Source of the DNA: Micromonospora sp. Llam0
GTDB taxonomy: Bacteria; Actinomycetota; Actinomycetes; Mycobacteriales; Micromonosporaceae
Length of the DNA: 64,000 bases
NCBI RefSeq assembly: GCF_003751085.1
Contig: NZ_RJJY01000001.1
Span: forward strand, 3,224,001 to 3,288,000
Direction: 5' to 3'
In this document: positions 24,365-34,529 of the stretch, one piece after another
Layout of the letters: every line of letters begins with the position of its first letter
How positions within the stretch are numbered: the first letter of the stretch is position 1
The notes under the pieces: generated by a model
The model's database searches: none
The model's input: only the letters and a program-made list of their open reading frames with translations
Told to the model about the DNA's origin: nothing
Program-made: the position numbers and the translations under genes

Positions 24365-25180
24365 ATGCCCGGTGTGCCAACAACGGAGATCATGGACCCG
24401 GACGACGAGCGGATCGCCGACTACCGGGCGCTGACCGACGTCGAGCTGCGGACCCGGTGGGAGCCGCCGAACGGTCTGTTCATCGCCGAGGGCGAGCTGG
24501 TCATCGGGCGGGCCCTGCGGGCCGGCTACCGGCTACGGTCGGTGCTGGTCGACGCCAAACGGGTCGACCAGCTCGCCGACCTGCCGCCGGACGCGACGGT
24601 CTACGCGGCGACCCCGGCGGTGCTGGAGTCGATCACCGGATTCCACGTGCACCGGGGGGTGCTCGCCTCGTTCCACCGCCGGGCCCTGCCGACCCTGGAC
24701 GAGGTGCTCGACCGGGCCCGCCGACTGGTCGTCTGTGAAGGGATCAACACGCACACCAACCTGGGTGCGCTGTTCCGCAGCGCGGCGGCGCTCGGCATGG
24801 ACGCCGTGGTCCTCTCCCCCACCTGCGCGGATCCCCTGTACCGGCGGTCGGTGCGGGTCAGCATGGGCGAGGTGTTCGCGGTGCCGTACGCCCGGGCGGC
24901 GGCCTGGCCGGCGGCGCTGGCCACCATCCGTACCGCCGGGTTCCGGCTGCTCGCGATGACCCCGGCCCCGGACGCGGTGCCGGTGCAGCGGCTGGACGCC
25001 ACCGCCCGGGCCCGGCCGGCGCTGCTGCTCGGCGCCGAAGGGCCGGGGCTGAGCACTGCGGCGGTCCAGGCCGCCGACGTACGGGTGGCGGTGCCGATGC
25101 GGCGCGGCGTCGACTCGCTCAACGTAGCGACGGCGGCGGCGGTCGCCTTCTGGGAGCTGTGCCGCGACGACCCGGCCTAA
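24365..25180 (+). CDS. SpoU/TrmH-family RNA 2'-O-methyltransferase
   Basis: About 271 residues. An N-terminal substrate-binding part (PPNGLFIAEGELVIGRAL) is followed by the SPOUT fold: CEGINTHTNLGALFRSAAALG, ALLLGAEGPGLS and VPMRRGVDSLNVATAAAV are the three SpoU motifs for S-adenosylmethionine binding in the knot. It methylates ribose in rRNA or tRNA; which site is not visible. In-frame starts exist at 24365 (ATG), 24374 (GTG) and 24392 (ATG with GGAG close by). The first is reported, and the true start may be up to 9 codons later. It is divergent from the PucR gene with 30 bp between. Confidence 0.85.
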   Translation: MPGVPTTEIMDPDDERIADYRALTDVELRTRWEPPNGLFIAEGELVIGRALRAGYRLRSVLVDAKRVDQLADLPPDATVYAATPAVLESITGFHVHRGVLASFHRRALPTLDEVLDRARRLVVCEGINTHTNLGALFRSAAALGMDAVVLSPTCADPLYRRSVRVSMGEVFAVPYARAAAWPAALATIRTAGFRLLAMTPAPDAVPVQRLDATARARPALLLGAEGPGLSTAAVQAADVRVAVPMRRGVDSLNVATAAAVAFWELCRDDPA

Positions 25181-25216
25181 CGGGAGCCGAGCCAGCCTGG
25201 TGGAAGCCGACCCGGC

Positions 25217-26029
25217 CTAATGGGAGTCGGCCGGGGCGCTCGCCGACACGTGGACGCTGGGCACCATCCGGCCGGCGGACCAGGCCAGACCGATCCCGGC
25301 GGTCAGGGTGAGGACCGCGCCGACGGTCTGCAGCGGCCCGGAGAGCAGCCCGACGAGCCCGAGCAGCGGGGACGCGACGATCAGCAGCCAGCCGTCGAGC
25401 CGGTTGAACAGCTCCGAGCGCAGCACCGCGGCACCGGCGAGCAGCCAGCCGAAGCTGTACAGGGCGGCGCCGACCAGGGCGATCGACCGGGCCGACGTAC
25501 CGTAGATCGTCGTGCCGTCGGGCAGCCCGACGAACGGCACCGTCAGCGCCGTACCGGCCAGGCCGACCAGCAGTGCCGAAACGGCGGTGCCCCGGCTGCG
25601 GGCGGCGGCGTGGATCCCGGCGATCGCCACCAGCGCGACCAGCCCCAGCCAGCTGGCGATCACCCAGGAGACCAGGTACGCCGGCCGACCGTCGACCAGG
25701 TCGGGTGCCGGGCCGCCGCCGCGCAGCCCGCTCAGGCTGCCGATGCCGAAGGCGATCGCGTACAGCGGCAACGTCCAGATGGCGACCCGGCTGAACCGAC
25801 GGATCGACCATGCCCAGGCGGCGTTGGTGGCCGGGCCGGCCGGGGTGTTCTCCGGCGCGGCGGCGGCCACCACGGCGACCCCGGCGTCGCTCCGCGAGAC
25901 CACCCGCACCGGGCCGGACCGGCCGGCGTTGGACGCGGTCGTCCGGGGCCGGGTGTTCCTGACGGCACGCGTCACGGTCTCGCCTCCCGCGCTGCGGGGC
26001 CGCACCGGGCCCCCGTCGGCTGTGCTCAC
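25217..26029 (-). CDS. Multi-pass membrane protein of unknown function
   Basis: 270 residues. The first 70 are basic and disordered-looking. Then come about six membrane helices (for example VAIWTLPLYAIAFGIGSL, LVSWVIASWLGLVALVAIAGIHAA, AVSALLVGLAGTALTVPFVGL, IALVGAALYSFGWLLAGAAV, LLIVASPLLGLVGLL, AVLTLTAGIGLAWSAG). No catalytic motif is visible. The layout is common in Micromonosporaceae as a conserved hypothetical. It converges on the methyltransferase gene with 36 bp between the ends. Confidence 0.7.
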   Translation of the reverse strand: MSTADGGPVRPRSAGGETVTRAVRNTRPRTTASNAGRSGPVRVVSRSDAGVAVVAAAAPENTPAGPATNAAWAWSIRRFSRVAIWTLPLYAIAFGIGSLSGLRGGGPAPDLVDGRPAYLVSWVIASWLGLVALVAIAGIHAAARSRGTAVSALLVGLAGTALTVPFVGLPDGTTIYGTSARSIALVGAALYSFGWLLAGAAVLRSELFNRLDGWLLIVASPLLGLVGLLSGPLQTVGAVLTLTAGIGLAWSAGRMVPSVHVSASAPADSH

Positions 26030-26174
26030 TGACCGACCGATCGTGACAGCCGACGGCGGCGGTACGCGCGGGTTCCTCGGATTTCCACCGGTCGGGTCAG
26101 CTGACCCACGGCCGGGACCGGCGGCCCGGTGCCGGGCCGGATCGGGCCGGATCGGGTCCCGTCCCGGCTGCGGG

Positions 26175-27314
26175 TCAGCCGCGTTCGGCCTGCGGGCGCT
26201 GCTGCTCGGCGTTCAGCTCGCCGAGCAGCTCGGACGCGGGCACCGGCTCGGGCGCCGGCAGCCCGGCCGGCCGGGCCTTGGCGCCGCCGGCCGCCGTACC
26301 GCCGCTGGTCACCTGCTCGGCGGCCCGCACCTCGTCGTTGACCCGCTGCGCCTCGGCGGCGGCGGCCTCGGCCGCCTCGGCCGCCTCCCGTTCCACGGCG
26401 CTGGAGTCGACCTGCTGCGACGGCGCGTCACCGACCATCTGGCTGAGCCCGCCGAGCGCCCCGCCCAGACCTTCGAGGGCCTTGGTCAGCTCGGCCGGGA
26501 CGATCCACATCTTGTTGGACTGGCCGTTGGCGATCTGCGGCAGCGCCTGCAGGTACTGGTAGGCGAGCACCTTCTGGCTCGGGTTGGCCTGGTGGATGGC
26601 GTCGAAGACGGTCCGGATCGCCTTGGCCTGGCCTTCGGCCTGCAGGATCCGGGCCTGCCGGTCGCCGTCGGCGCGCAGCACCGCGGCCTGCTTCTCGCCC
26701 TCGGCGCCGAGGATCTGCGACTGCTTGTGCCCTTCGGCGGTGAGGATCGCGGCGCGGCGGTCCCGCTCGGCGCGCATCTGCTTCTCCATCGAATCGCGGA
26801 TGCTCGGCGGCGGCTCGATCGCCTTGATCTCCACCCGGGTCACCTTGATGCCCCACCGGCCGGTGGTCTCGTCCAGCACGCCGGACAGGTGCTGGTTGAT
26901 CTCCTCGCGGCTGGTCAGCGCGCGCTCCAGGTCGAGCGACCCAATGACGTTACGCAGCGTGGTGACGGTGAGCTGCTCGATCGCCTGCAGGAAGTTGGCG
27001 ATCTCGTAGGTGGCGGCCCGGGGATCGACGACCTTGAAGTAGAGGACGGTGTCGATCGACACCACCAGGTTGTCCGAGGTGATCACCGGTTGGGGCGGAA
27101 AGCTGACCACCTGTTCCCGCATGTCGACCTTGGCCCGTACGGTGTCGACGAACGGGACGAGCAGGTTGAGACCGGGAGTCAGGGTGCGCTGGTACCGGCC
27201 GAGCCGCTCGACCAGGTCCATCCGCTGCTGCGGGACGATCCGCACCGCCCGGATCAGGGTTAGCACCGTGATCAGGGCGACCGCCCCGACCAGCACAGCG
27301 ATCACTAAGTCCAT
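26175..27314 (-). CDS. SPFH/Band 7 (stomatin/QmcA-like) membrane-scaffold protein
   Basis: 379 residues. One N-terminal membrane helix (LVIAVLVGAVALITVLTLI) is followed by a prohibitin-type Band 7 domain (about 25-200, with VPQQRMDLVERLGRY, RDSMEKQMRAERDRRA). A helical, charged region rich in AEG repeats (AEGHKQSQILGAEGEKQAAVLRADG) probably forms a coiled coil. Such proteins oligomerise in membrane microdomains and modulate proteases. The NfeD-like gene lies directly upstream on the same strand (47 bp), the standard partner. Confidence 0.9.
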   Translation of the reverse strand: MDLVIAVLVGAVALITVLTLIRAVRIVPQQRMDLVERLGRYQRTLTPGLNLLVPFVDTVRAKVDMREQVVSFPPQPVITSDNLVVSIDTVLYFKVVDPRAATYEIANFLQAIEQLTVTTLRNVIGSLDLERALTSREEINQHLSGVLDETTGRWGIKVTRVEIKAIEPPPSIRDSMEKQMRAERDRRAAILTAEGHKQSQILGAEGEKQAAVLRADGDRQARILQAEGQAKAIRTVFDAIHQANPSQKVLAYQYLQALPQIANGQSNKMWIVPAELTKALEGLGGALGGLSQMVGDAPSQQVDSSAVEREAAEAAEAAAAEAQRVNDEVRAAEQVTSGGTAAGGAKARPAGLPAPEPVPASELLGELNAEQQRPQAERG

Positions 27315-27361
27315 CGTCGTTCACCTTCTCGGCTCGGGATGTTGATGCCGGCCCGGGGTGT

Positions 27362-27820
27362 TCATGCCGGTCCGCCGCCGGTGACGTCGTCCCGCCAGAC
27401 CAGCGCGGTGACGCCCTTGACCTGGATCACCTGTACCCGTTCGCCGGGGGCGAAGACCTGGGTGCCGTCGTACGAGCGGGCGCTCCACAATTCGCCGTCG
27501 ATCTTGACTTGGCCGCTGTCGGCGTCCACCCGCTCCAGCACCAGCGCCGAGGCGCCCTCGATCGCCTGCACGCCGAACGGTTCTTCGCCGCCGCTGAGCG
27601 CGGACTGCCGGTGCCGCTGGATGACCGGCCGGACGGCGACCACGGTCAGCGCCGAGACGGCGGCGAAGACCAGGGCCTGGGCGGCCACCGGGGCGCCGAG
27701 AGCGGCGGCGATCGCCGCGGCGAACGCGCCGGCGGCGAACATGACGAGGAACAGCGTCGCGGTGAACAATTCCGCGACCGCCAGCACGACGCCCAATACG
27801 ATCCACAGGACGGGTTCCAC
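27362..27820 (-). CDS. NfeD-like membrane protein
   Basis: 152 residues. Two to three membrane helices at the start (WIVLGVVLAVAELFTATLFLVMFAAGAFAAAIAAALG) are followed by a C-terminal OB-fold (about 85-150) with the typical GELWSARSYDG and GERVQVIQVKGVTALV pattern. NfeD proteins work with SPFH scaffolds such as the downstream gene. The GTG at 27820 is chosen because helix 1 begins directly after it. Confidence 0.87.
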   Translation of the reverse strand: MEPVLWIVLGVVLAVAELFTATLFLVMFAAGAFAAAIAAALGAPVAAQALVFAAVSALTVVAVRPVIQRHRQSALSGGEEPFGVQAIEGASALVLERVDADSGQVKIDGELWSARSYDGTQVFAPGERVQVIQVKGVTALVWRDDVTGGGPA

Positions 27821-27958
27821 ACACCGATCGTGACATGTATGCGCACCACCGGCGACCCTCAACCCGACAAATCGGGCAGCTATCCGCGAGTCGGAATGAC
27901 TCGACCACCCTGAGTCAGGATTCCACCCACCTGAGTCACGAGCAAGGAGCATGTACGC

Positions 27959-29290
27959 GTGTCCGCACCCCTGTCCCCCGACACCATCAGCATGATCGAC
28001 ACCGCGGTCGCCGAGACCCAGTCGTACGGCCGGGCGCCCTCCGTCGTCCTCGGCGTGCTCCTGGACCGGCGGCTGGTACACGTCGCGTCCGCCGGGGACC
28101 ACCCGTCACCCCACCCCGACCTGCAGTACCGGATCGGCTCGATCACCAAGACCTTCACCGCCACCCTGGTGCTGCGGCTACGCGACGCCGGCCGGCTCGA
28201 CCTCGACGACCGGCTCCGCGACCACCTGCCCGACGCCCCGTTCGAGCGGATCACCCTGCGCCAGCTCCTCGGCCACGCCGCCGGTCTGCAACGCGAACCG
28301 GACGGCGACGCCTGGTGGGAACGCAGCACCGGCACCGACGTCGGCACCCTGCTGGCCGGACTCGGACCGGACAAGGTCGCCTTCCCGCCGCACCGCACGT
28401 ACCACTACTCGAACCTGGCGTACGGGCTGCTCGGCGCCGCCCTGCAGCGGATCACCGGCACGCCGTGGGCCGAACTGGTCGCCACCGACCTGCTCGACCC
28501 GCTCGGCATGACCCGCACCACCTACCACCCCACCGCCCCGTACGCCGCCGGCTACGTGGTGCACCCGTGGCACGGCACGCTGCGCGACGAGCCGCGTACC
28601 GACACCCGGGCGATGGCCCCCGCCGGCCAGCTCTGGTCCACCGTCACCGACCTGAGCCGATGGGCGGCGTTCCTCGCCGACCCGGACCCGGCGGTGCTGG
28701 ACCCCGACACGATGGCGGAGATGTGCCTGCCGGTGGCGATCAACGACCCGCAGCGGTGGACCGGCGGCCACGGGCTCGGCCCCGAGCTGTACCGGGTCGG
28801 GGAGCGGGTCTTCGCCGGCCACGGCGGCTCCATGCCCGGCTACGTCGCGCTGCTCGCCGTGCACCGCGACACCGGCAGCGCCGTGGTGGCCTTCGCCAAC
28901 TCGTACGGCTTCGCCCGGGGCACCATCCGCGAGCTGGGGTTACGGGTGCTGGCCGGGGTGCTCGACCGGGAACCGGCCGCGCCGCGTCCGTGGCGGCCGG
29001 GCACCCTGCCGCCGCCGGAGATCGACGCGATCTGCGGCCGGTGGTGGTGGATGGGACGGGAGATGCAGGTCTCCTGGGACGCCGACGCCGCCGAACTGGT
29101 CCTCACCCTGCTCGGGCCGGTACAGCCGGTGACGTCGCGGTTCGCCGCGGCGGGCGCGGACCGCTGGCAGGGCCGCAGCGGCGCCCAGCAGGGCGAGTTC
29201 CTCACCGTACGGCGTGGACCGACCGGCACCCCGACGGCGCTGGACCTGGCCACCTTCGTCCTCACCCGCGACCCGGACGACCTCGGCTGA
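27959..29290 (+). CDS. Serine hydrolase, class C beta-lactamase/esterase family
   Basis: 443 residues. The nucleophile is Ser61 in SITK (SxxK, Lys64); the YSN motif stands at about 145-147 and HGGSMPG near residue 285 replaces the KTG triad. This is typical of D-aminopeptidase/esterase relatives rather than resistance enzymes. A C-terminal beta domain follows from about residue 345. No signal peptide is evident, so it may be cytoplasmic. AAGGAG lies 9 nt before the GTG at 27959. Confidence 0.85.
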   Translation: MSAPLSPDTISMIDTAVAETQSYGRAPSVVLGVLLDRRLVHVASAGDHPSPHPDLQYRIGSITKTFTATLVLRLRDAGRLDLDDRLRDHLPDAPFERITLRQLLGHAAGLQREPDGDAWWERSTGTDVGTLLAGLGPDKVAFPPHRTYHYSNLAYGLLGAALQRITGTPWAELVATDLLDPLGMTRTTYHPTAPYAAGYVVHPWHGTLRDEPRTDTRAMAPAGQLWSTVTDLSRWAAFLADPDPAVLDPDTMAEMCLPVAINDPQRWTGGHGLGPELYRVGERVFAGHGGSMPGYVALLAVHRDTGSAVVAFANSYGFARGTIRELGLRVLAGVLDREPAAPRPWRPGTLPPPEIDAICGRWWWMGREMQVSWDADAAELVLTLLGPVQPVTSRFAAAGADRWQGRSGAQQGEFLTVRRGPTGTPTALDLATFVLTRDPDDLG

Positions 29291-29351
29291 CCGGCCGCCA
29301 GCGCACCCCACTGCGGCGGCACGGTCGGCTCACTGCGACGGTGCGGTCAGC

Positions 29352-30176
29352 TCACTGCGGCGGCACGGTGACGAAGTCGATCAGCCGCTCCATCGCGTTG
29401 ATCAGCGGCGTCTCCACGTCCTGGTAGCTGTGCACACTGGACAGGATCCGGCGCCACAGCTGCGCCGGATCGGCCACGCCGACCGCCGCGCAGACGCCTT
29501 CCTTCCACGGCTGTCCGGGCGGGATCCGGGGCCACTGCCGCAACCCGATCCGGTCCGGTCTGACCGCCTGCCACACGTCCACGTACGGATGCCCGGTGAC
29601 CAGCACGTACGGCGAGGTGACCGTGGCGACGACCCGACTCTCCTTGGACCCGGGGACCAGGTGGTCGACCAGCACGCCGAGCCGGCGCTGCGGGCCGGGC
29701 GCGAAACCGGCCACCGCGGCGGCCAGCCCGTCGATGCCGTCCAACGGTTCGACGACGACGCCCTCGACGCGCAGGTCGTCGCCCCAGATCCGCTCGATGA
29801 GCGCGGCGTCGTGCACCCCCTCCACCCAGATCCGGCTGGCCTGGGCGACCCGGGCCGGCCGCTGGCCGACCGCGACCGACCCGGAGGCGGTGCGCTGCCG
29901 CTGCAGGGGCGCCGTCGGTGCCCGGGGCGGCCGGCGCAGCGTCACCGGCTGGCCGTCGAGCAGGAAACCGGCCGGAACCAGCGGGAAGTGCCGCCGGCGG
30001 CCGTGCCGGTCCTCCAGGGTGACCGCGCCGGACTCGAAGCCGACGACCGCGCCGCAGAAACCGGAGTCGGCGTCCTCCACCACCAGGTCCGGCTCGGCGT
30101 CGACCTCCGGCACCACCCGACGGCGGCGCCAGTTGCCCGCCAACACGTCGTCGCCGTACCGCCGGTCACCGCCCAC
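29352..30176 (-). CDS. DUF3097 family protein
   Basis: About 274 residues. RRYGDDVLAGNWRRRRVVPEV near the start and GFCGAVVGFESGAVTLEDRHGRRRHFPL match the DUF3097 family of actinobacteria, which has no known function. The GTG at 30176 is preferred over the ATG at 30299: TAGCCT stands 7 nt upstream (leaderless arrangement), it gives the family's usual beginning, and it leaves a divergent promoter gap. EGVHDAALIERIWGDDLRVEGVVVEPLDG resembles a Toprim-like segment, which may mean nucleic-acid binding; this is inference. Confidence 0.82.
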   Translation of the reverse strand: MGGDRRYGDDVLAGNWRRRRVVPEVDAEPDLVVEDADSGFCGAVVGFESGAVTLEDRHGRRRHFPLVPAGFLLDGQPVTLRRPPRAPTAPLQRQRTASGSVAVGQRPARVAQASRIWVEGVHDAALIERIWGDDLRVEGVVVEPLDGIDGLAAAVAGFAPGPQRRLGVLVDHLVPGSKESRVVATVTSPYVLVTGHPYVDVWQAVRPDRIGLRQWPRIPPGQPWKEGVCAAVGVADPAQLWRRILSSVHSYQDVETPLINAMERLIDFVTVPPQ

Positions 30177-30297
30177 GTCGGGCAGGCTAGCCGCACCGGC
30201 CGGCGGTGGCCCGCCGACGCGCCGACCGGACACCCCCGACGGTGACCTGCCGCCCGGTGTCGAGACAACCGGCAGCGCGGCACGTACCCTAGCGTGC

Positions 30298-31089
30298 ATG
30301 TCCCCCGCAGCAGGCGCGGCGACCCTCGCGACGCGCCGCTCCAGCCGGTTCGTGGCCTGGGTGCGCGCGTGGCGCGCCGGCCTGGTGCCGTACGACGAGA
30401 TAGCCGACGAGATAGCCGGCGACGAGGAGCATCTGGTCGCCGACGCACCCGGTGCCTGGACCGACCTGCCGTTGCGCGACGCGCTGTCCTGCTTCGCGAA
30501 GTTGCCGCCGGACGAGATCCGGCTGGCGTTGCCGGCCCCCGGCGACCCGCGTGGCCTGCCCGGTCCGGGTGAGTTCACCGGTGCCGCGCTGCTGGCCGGC
30601 GAGGCGGTGGTGGCGCGCGGGCTGGGCGTCATCCCCGAGGTGCGCTCGCACACGTCCGGGTCCGGGGTCACCTTCGAGACGGTGCTGTGGCGGATCTACC
30701 CGCTGCCGCAGGAGCTGCCCGCCGCCGGGCACGCCGGGCCGAGCGCCGCCGAGGCCGAGGCCGAGTTGTCCACCGCGCTGGCCGAGACGACCACGGCGCT
30801 GACCCGGCTGGACGTCGCTCACTGGCGGCCGGAGCTGGCCGGGGCGTTGGCCGCGCTGCGCCGCCCGGACGGCGGGATGGACCTGCCGCCCGGTTTCGAC
30901 CCGCGGGCCCGCCGGCTGTTCGCCCGGGCCAGTGTGCTGGACCAGGTGCTGGCGCTCGCCGAGCACGTCGCCCCCGGCGGTGCCGTCAACGGCTACGAGG
31001 CCCAGCAGCGCGACGCCGCGCTGCGGCCGCTCACCACCGCCTGCCGCCGGGCGCTGGTCGCCGCCTGCAACGCCCCGCTGCGGCCCTGA
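30298..31089 (+). CDS. Conserved hypothetical protein
   Basis: 263 residues, soluble, helical, acidic and Ala/Leu-rich, with no signal peptide or membrane segment. TACCCT lies 7 nt before the ATG, indicating a leaderless transcript. The N-terminal half has RRSSRFVAWVRAWRAGLVPYDEI and the DALSCFAKLPPDEIRLALPAPGDPRGLPG segment, which looks like a conserved core. No family function is recognised. It is divergent from DUF3097, and such pairs often share regulation. Confidence 0.72.
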   Translation: MSPAAGAATLATRRSSRFVAWVRAWRAGLVPYDEIADEIAGDEEHLVADAPGAWTDLPLRDALSCFAKLPPDEIRLALPAPGDPRGLPGPGEFTGAALLAGEAVVARGLGVIPEVRSHTSGSGVTFETVLWRIYPLPQELPAAGHAGPSAAEAEAELSTALAETTTALTRLDVAHWRPELAGALAALRRPDGGMDLPPGFDPRARRLFARASVLDQVLALAEHVAPGGAVNGYEAQQRDAALRPLTTACRRALVAACNAPLRP

Positions 31090-31130
31090 CTCCCGATCGC
31101 GGCCCTCATGGCACCGGCGTGGCGGTGGCG

Positions 31131-31910
31131 TCAGATCTCGTCGATCAGGTCGGCCACCGACGGGACGATCCGCGACGGCCGGTACGGGTAGCGGTCGATG
31201 TCGGTGCGGCTGCTGATCCCGGTGAGCACCAGGATCGTCTGCAGCCCCGCCTCCAGCCCGCAGAGCACGTCGGTGTCCATCCGGTCACCGATCATCGCGG
31301 TACTCTCCGAGTGCGCGTCGATCGTGTTCAACGCCGACCGCATCATCATCGGGTTCGGCTTGCCGACGAAGTACGGCTCCACCCCGGTCGCCTTCGAGAT
31401 CATCGCCGCGACCGAACCCGCCGCCGGCAGCGCGCCCTCGGTCGACGGCCCGGTCGGGTCCGGGTTGGTGCAGATGAACCGGGCGCCGCCGTTGATCAGC
31501 CGGACGGCCTTGGTGATCGCCTCGAAGCTGTAGGTGCGGGTCTCCCCCAGCACCACGTAGTCCGGGGCGTAGTCGGACAGGATGTAGCCGACCGCGTGCA
31601 TCGCCGTGGTCAGCCCGGCCTCACCGATGACGTACGCGGTGCCACCCGGCCGCTGGTCGGCGAGAAACTGCGCGGTGGCCAGCGCCGCCGTCCAGATCGC
31701 CTGCTCCGGCACGTCGAAACCCATCCGGGTGAGCCGGGCCTGCAGGTCGCGGGGGGTGTAGATGGAGTTGTTGGTCAACACCAGGAACGGTTTGCCGGAG
31801 GAGCGCAGCCGGTTGATGAACTCCGGCGCCCCGGGGACCGGTTGGCCCTCGTGCACCAGCACACCGTCCATGTCGGTCAGCCAACTCTCGACGGGCTTAC
31901 GGTCGGTCAC
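31131..31910 (-). CDS. HAD-IIA family phosphatase (NagD-like)
   Basis: 259 residues. Motif I is WLTDMDGVLVHEG (nucleophile Asp), motif II is LVLTNNS, and motifs III/IV lie at VGKPNPMMM and MIGDRMDTDV. A C2 cap lies between II and III. It dephosphorylates small phospho-metabolites, possibly nucleoside monophosphates or 4-nitrophenylphosphate-like substrates. Its ATG overlaps the stop of the ferrochelatase gene by 4 bp, so it is coupled to haem synthesis genes, though no direct functional tie is evident. Confidence 0.87.
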   Translation of the reverse strand: MTDRKPVESWLTDMDGVLVHEGQPVPGAPEFINRLRSSGKPFLVLTNNSIYTPRDLQARLTRMGFDVPEQAIWTAALATAQFLADQRPGGTAYVIGEAGLTTAMHAVGYILSDYAPDYVVLGETRTYSFEAITKAVRLINGGARFICTNPDPTGPSTEGALPAAGSVAAMISKATGVEPYFVGKPNPMMMRSALNTIDAHSESTAMIGDRMDTDVLCGLEAGLQTILVLTGISSRTDIDRYPYRPSRIVPSVADLIDEI

Positions 31911-32947
31911 GAGGATCTCCGGGGGGTGGAAGAGGCAATGCAGCAGTTCACCGGGCAGGTGTCCCAGACCGGCAGCGTACCGAGCCGCGCCCGGGTGAGG
32001 GCGCCGTCCGGGCGCAGCCGCTCCGACACCAGGTCCCGGACCATCGACACGAAGGCCGAGTGGGTGCCGGGGCTGGCCGCCCGGGTGTACGCCAGACCGA
32101 GCTCCTTGGCGGTCGCCGCCGCCTCGGTGTCCAGGTCCCAGACCACTTCGAGGTGGTCGGAGACGAAGCCGATCGGGCTGACCACCACCGCGTCGACCCC
32201 TTGACCGGCGAGTTCACGCAGGTGGTCGTTGACGTCCGGCTCCAGCCAGGGCACCTGCGGTGGGCCGGACCGGCTCTGCCAGACCAGGTCGTACGGCAGG
32301 TCCGGCGCGGCGTCGGCGGCGACCAGCCGGGCGGTCTCGGCCAGCTGGGCCTGGTAGCGCCCGCCCTCCGGGCCGGCGGCGGCCGCCGCGCTGGTCGGGA
32401 CCGAATGGGCGGTGAACACCAGCCGGGTACGCCGACGCAGCGCCGGGTCGAGGGTGCCCAGCGCGGCCCGGACCGCTTCGACGTGCGGGCCGACGAACCC
32501 GGGATGGTCGTGGAACTGCCGCAGCTTGTCGATCACCGGGGCGTCCTGGCCAACCGTGGCCCGCGCCGCCGCGATGTCCTCCTGGTACTGCCGGCACGAC
32601 GAGTAGCCGCCGTAGGCGCTGGTGGCGAAGGCGAGGGCGCGGCGGACCCCGTCGTCGCGCATCCGGGCCACCGTGTCGGCCAGCATCGGATGCCAGTTGC
32701 GGTTGCCCCAGTAGACCGGCAGGTCGATTCCGTGGGCGGCGAAGTCGGCGCGGATCGCGGCGAGCAGCTCCCGGCACTGCTGGTTGATCGGCGACACGCC
32801 GCCGAAGTGCTGGTAGTGCTCGGCGACCTCGGCCAGCCGCTCCGGCGGCACGTTGCGGCCCCGGGTCACGTTGCGCAGGAAGGGCAGCACGTCCTGCGGA
32901 CCTTCCGGGCCGCCGAACGACAGCAGAACCAGTGCGTCGTACGCCAT
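31907..32947 (-). CDS. hemH: Ferrochelatase (coproporphyrin type, CpfC/HemH)
   Basis: 346 residues. It inserts Fe2+ into a porphyrin; in actinobacteria the substrate is coproporphyrin III, followed by oxidative decarboxylation. Visible parts are ALVLLSFGGPEGPQDVLPFL at the start, WGNRNWHPMLADTV, and VFTAHSVP with the catalytic His. DAVVVSPIGFVSDHLEV is the second metal-site motif. The C-terminal CPVNCC cluster fits the [2Fe-2S] site seen in actinobacterial enzymes. The ATG at 32947 is chosen because the family begins right there; a longer frame adds only a Pro/Ala tail. Confidence 0.92.
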   Translation of the reverse strand: MAYDALVLLSFGGPEGPQDVLPFLRNVTRGRNVPPERLAEVAEHYQHFGGVSPINQQCRELLAAIRADFAAHGIDLPVYWGNRNWHPMLADTVARMRDDGVRRALAFATSAYGGYSSCRQYQEDIAAARATVGQDAPVIDKLRQFHDHPGFVGPHVEAVRAALGTLDPALRRRTRLVFTAHSVPTSAAAAAGPEGGRYQAQLAETARLVAADAAPDLPYDLVWQSRSGPPQVPWLEPDVNDHLRELAGQGVDAVVVSPIGFVSDHLEVVWDLDTEAAATAKELGLAYTRAASPGTHSAFVSMVRDLVSERLRPDGALTRARLGTLPVWDTCPVNCCIASSTPRRSS

Positions 32948-32999
32948 GGGCCCTATTGTTCCTGGTCGGGCCGGGCCGGGCGGCGGCGCATCCCGAAGA

Positions 33000-33767
33000 T
33001 CAGGCGCCGATGGCGTGGAAGCCGCCGTCGACGTGCACGATCTCACCGGTGGTCGCCGGGAACCAGTCCGACAGCAGCGCCAGGCAGGCCCGCGCCGCCG
33101 GCTCCTGGTCGGTCAGCTGCCAGCCCAGCGGCGCCCGCTCGGTCCAGGCCTGCTCGAAGGCCTCGAAGCCGGGGATCGACTTGGCCGCCATGGTGCGCAG
33201 CGGGCCGGCGGAGACCAGGTTGCTGCGGATGCCCTTCGGCCCCAGGTGCAGCGCCAGGTAGCGGGACGCGGACTCCAGACCGGCCTTGGCGACCCCCATC
33301 CAGTCGTAGACCGGCCAGGCCAGGGTGGCGTCGAAGGTCAGCCCGACGACCGCGCCGCCGGGACGCATCAGCGGCAGCGCCGCCATCGCCAGCGACTTGT
33401 ACGAGAAGGTGGAGATGTGCAGCGCGGTGGCCACGTCGTCCCAGGGCGCGTCGAGGAACCCGCCACCGAGGCAGCTCTGCGGGGCGAACCCGATCGAGTG
33501 CACCACCCCGTCGAGGCCGTCGACGTGACCGGAGACCTTGTCGGCCAGCCCGGCCAGATGCTCCGGGTTGGTCACATCGAGCTCGATCACCGGCGCCTCG
33601 GCCGGCAGCCGCTTGGCGATCCGCTCCACCAGCGACATCCGGCCGAACCCGGTGAGCACCACGGTGGCGCCGTTCTCCTGGGCGAGCTTCGCCACCGAGA
33701 AGGCGATCGACTGGTCGGTGATGACGCCGGTGACGAGCAGCCGCTTACCGGCCAGCAGTGCGGACAC
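33000..33767 (-). CDS. fabI: Enoyl-ACP reductase (InhA/FabI)
   Basis: 255 residues, SDR fold. NADH loop motif GVITDQSIAFSVAKLAQENG and catalytic Tyr154-x6-Lys161 (YDWMGVAK) are of the FabI/InhA type. It makes the last reduction in each round of fatty-acid elongation. Order fabG-fabI-hemH on one strand is conserved in actinobacteria. The gap to fabG is 42 bp, so they form one operon. Confidence 0.93.
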   Translation of the reverse strand: MSALLAGKRLLVTGVITDQSIAFSVAKLAQENGATVVLTGFGRMSLVERIAKRLPAEAPVIELDVTNPEHLAGLADKVSGHVDGLDGVVHSIGFAPQSCLGGGFLDAPWDDVATALHISTFSYKSLAMAALPLMRPGGAVVGLTFDATLAWPVYDWMGVAKAGLESASRYLALHLGPKGIRSNLVSAGPLRTMAAKSIPGFEAFEQAWTERAPLGWQLTDQEPAARACLALLSDWFPATTGEIVHVDGGFHAIGA

Positions 33768-33809
33768 AGATTTTCTCCGTTCGGTCTTCGATTGCCAGGT
33801 CGGGTGCGG

Positions 33810-34529
<720 letters not shown>

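Noticed and set aside
30297..30300. Overlapping divergent ATG codons (CATG) as start of two genes
   Set aside because: DUF3097 is better started at GTG 30176, which has its own TAGCCT element 7 nt upstream and fits the family length.
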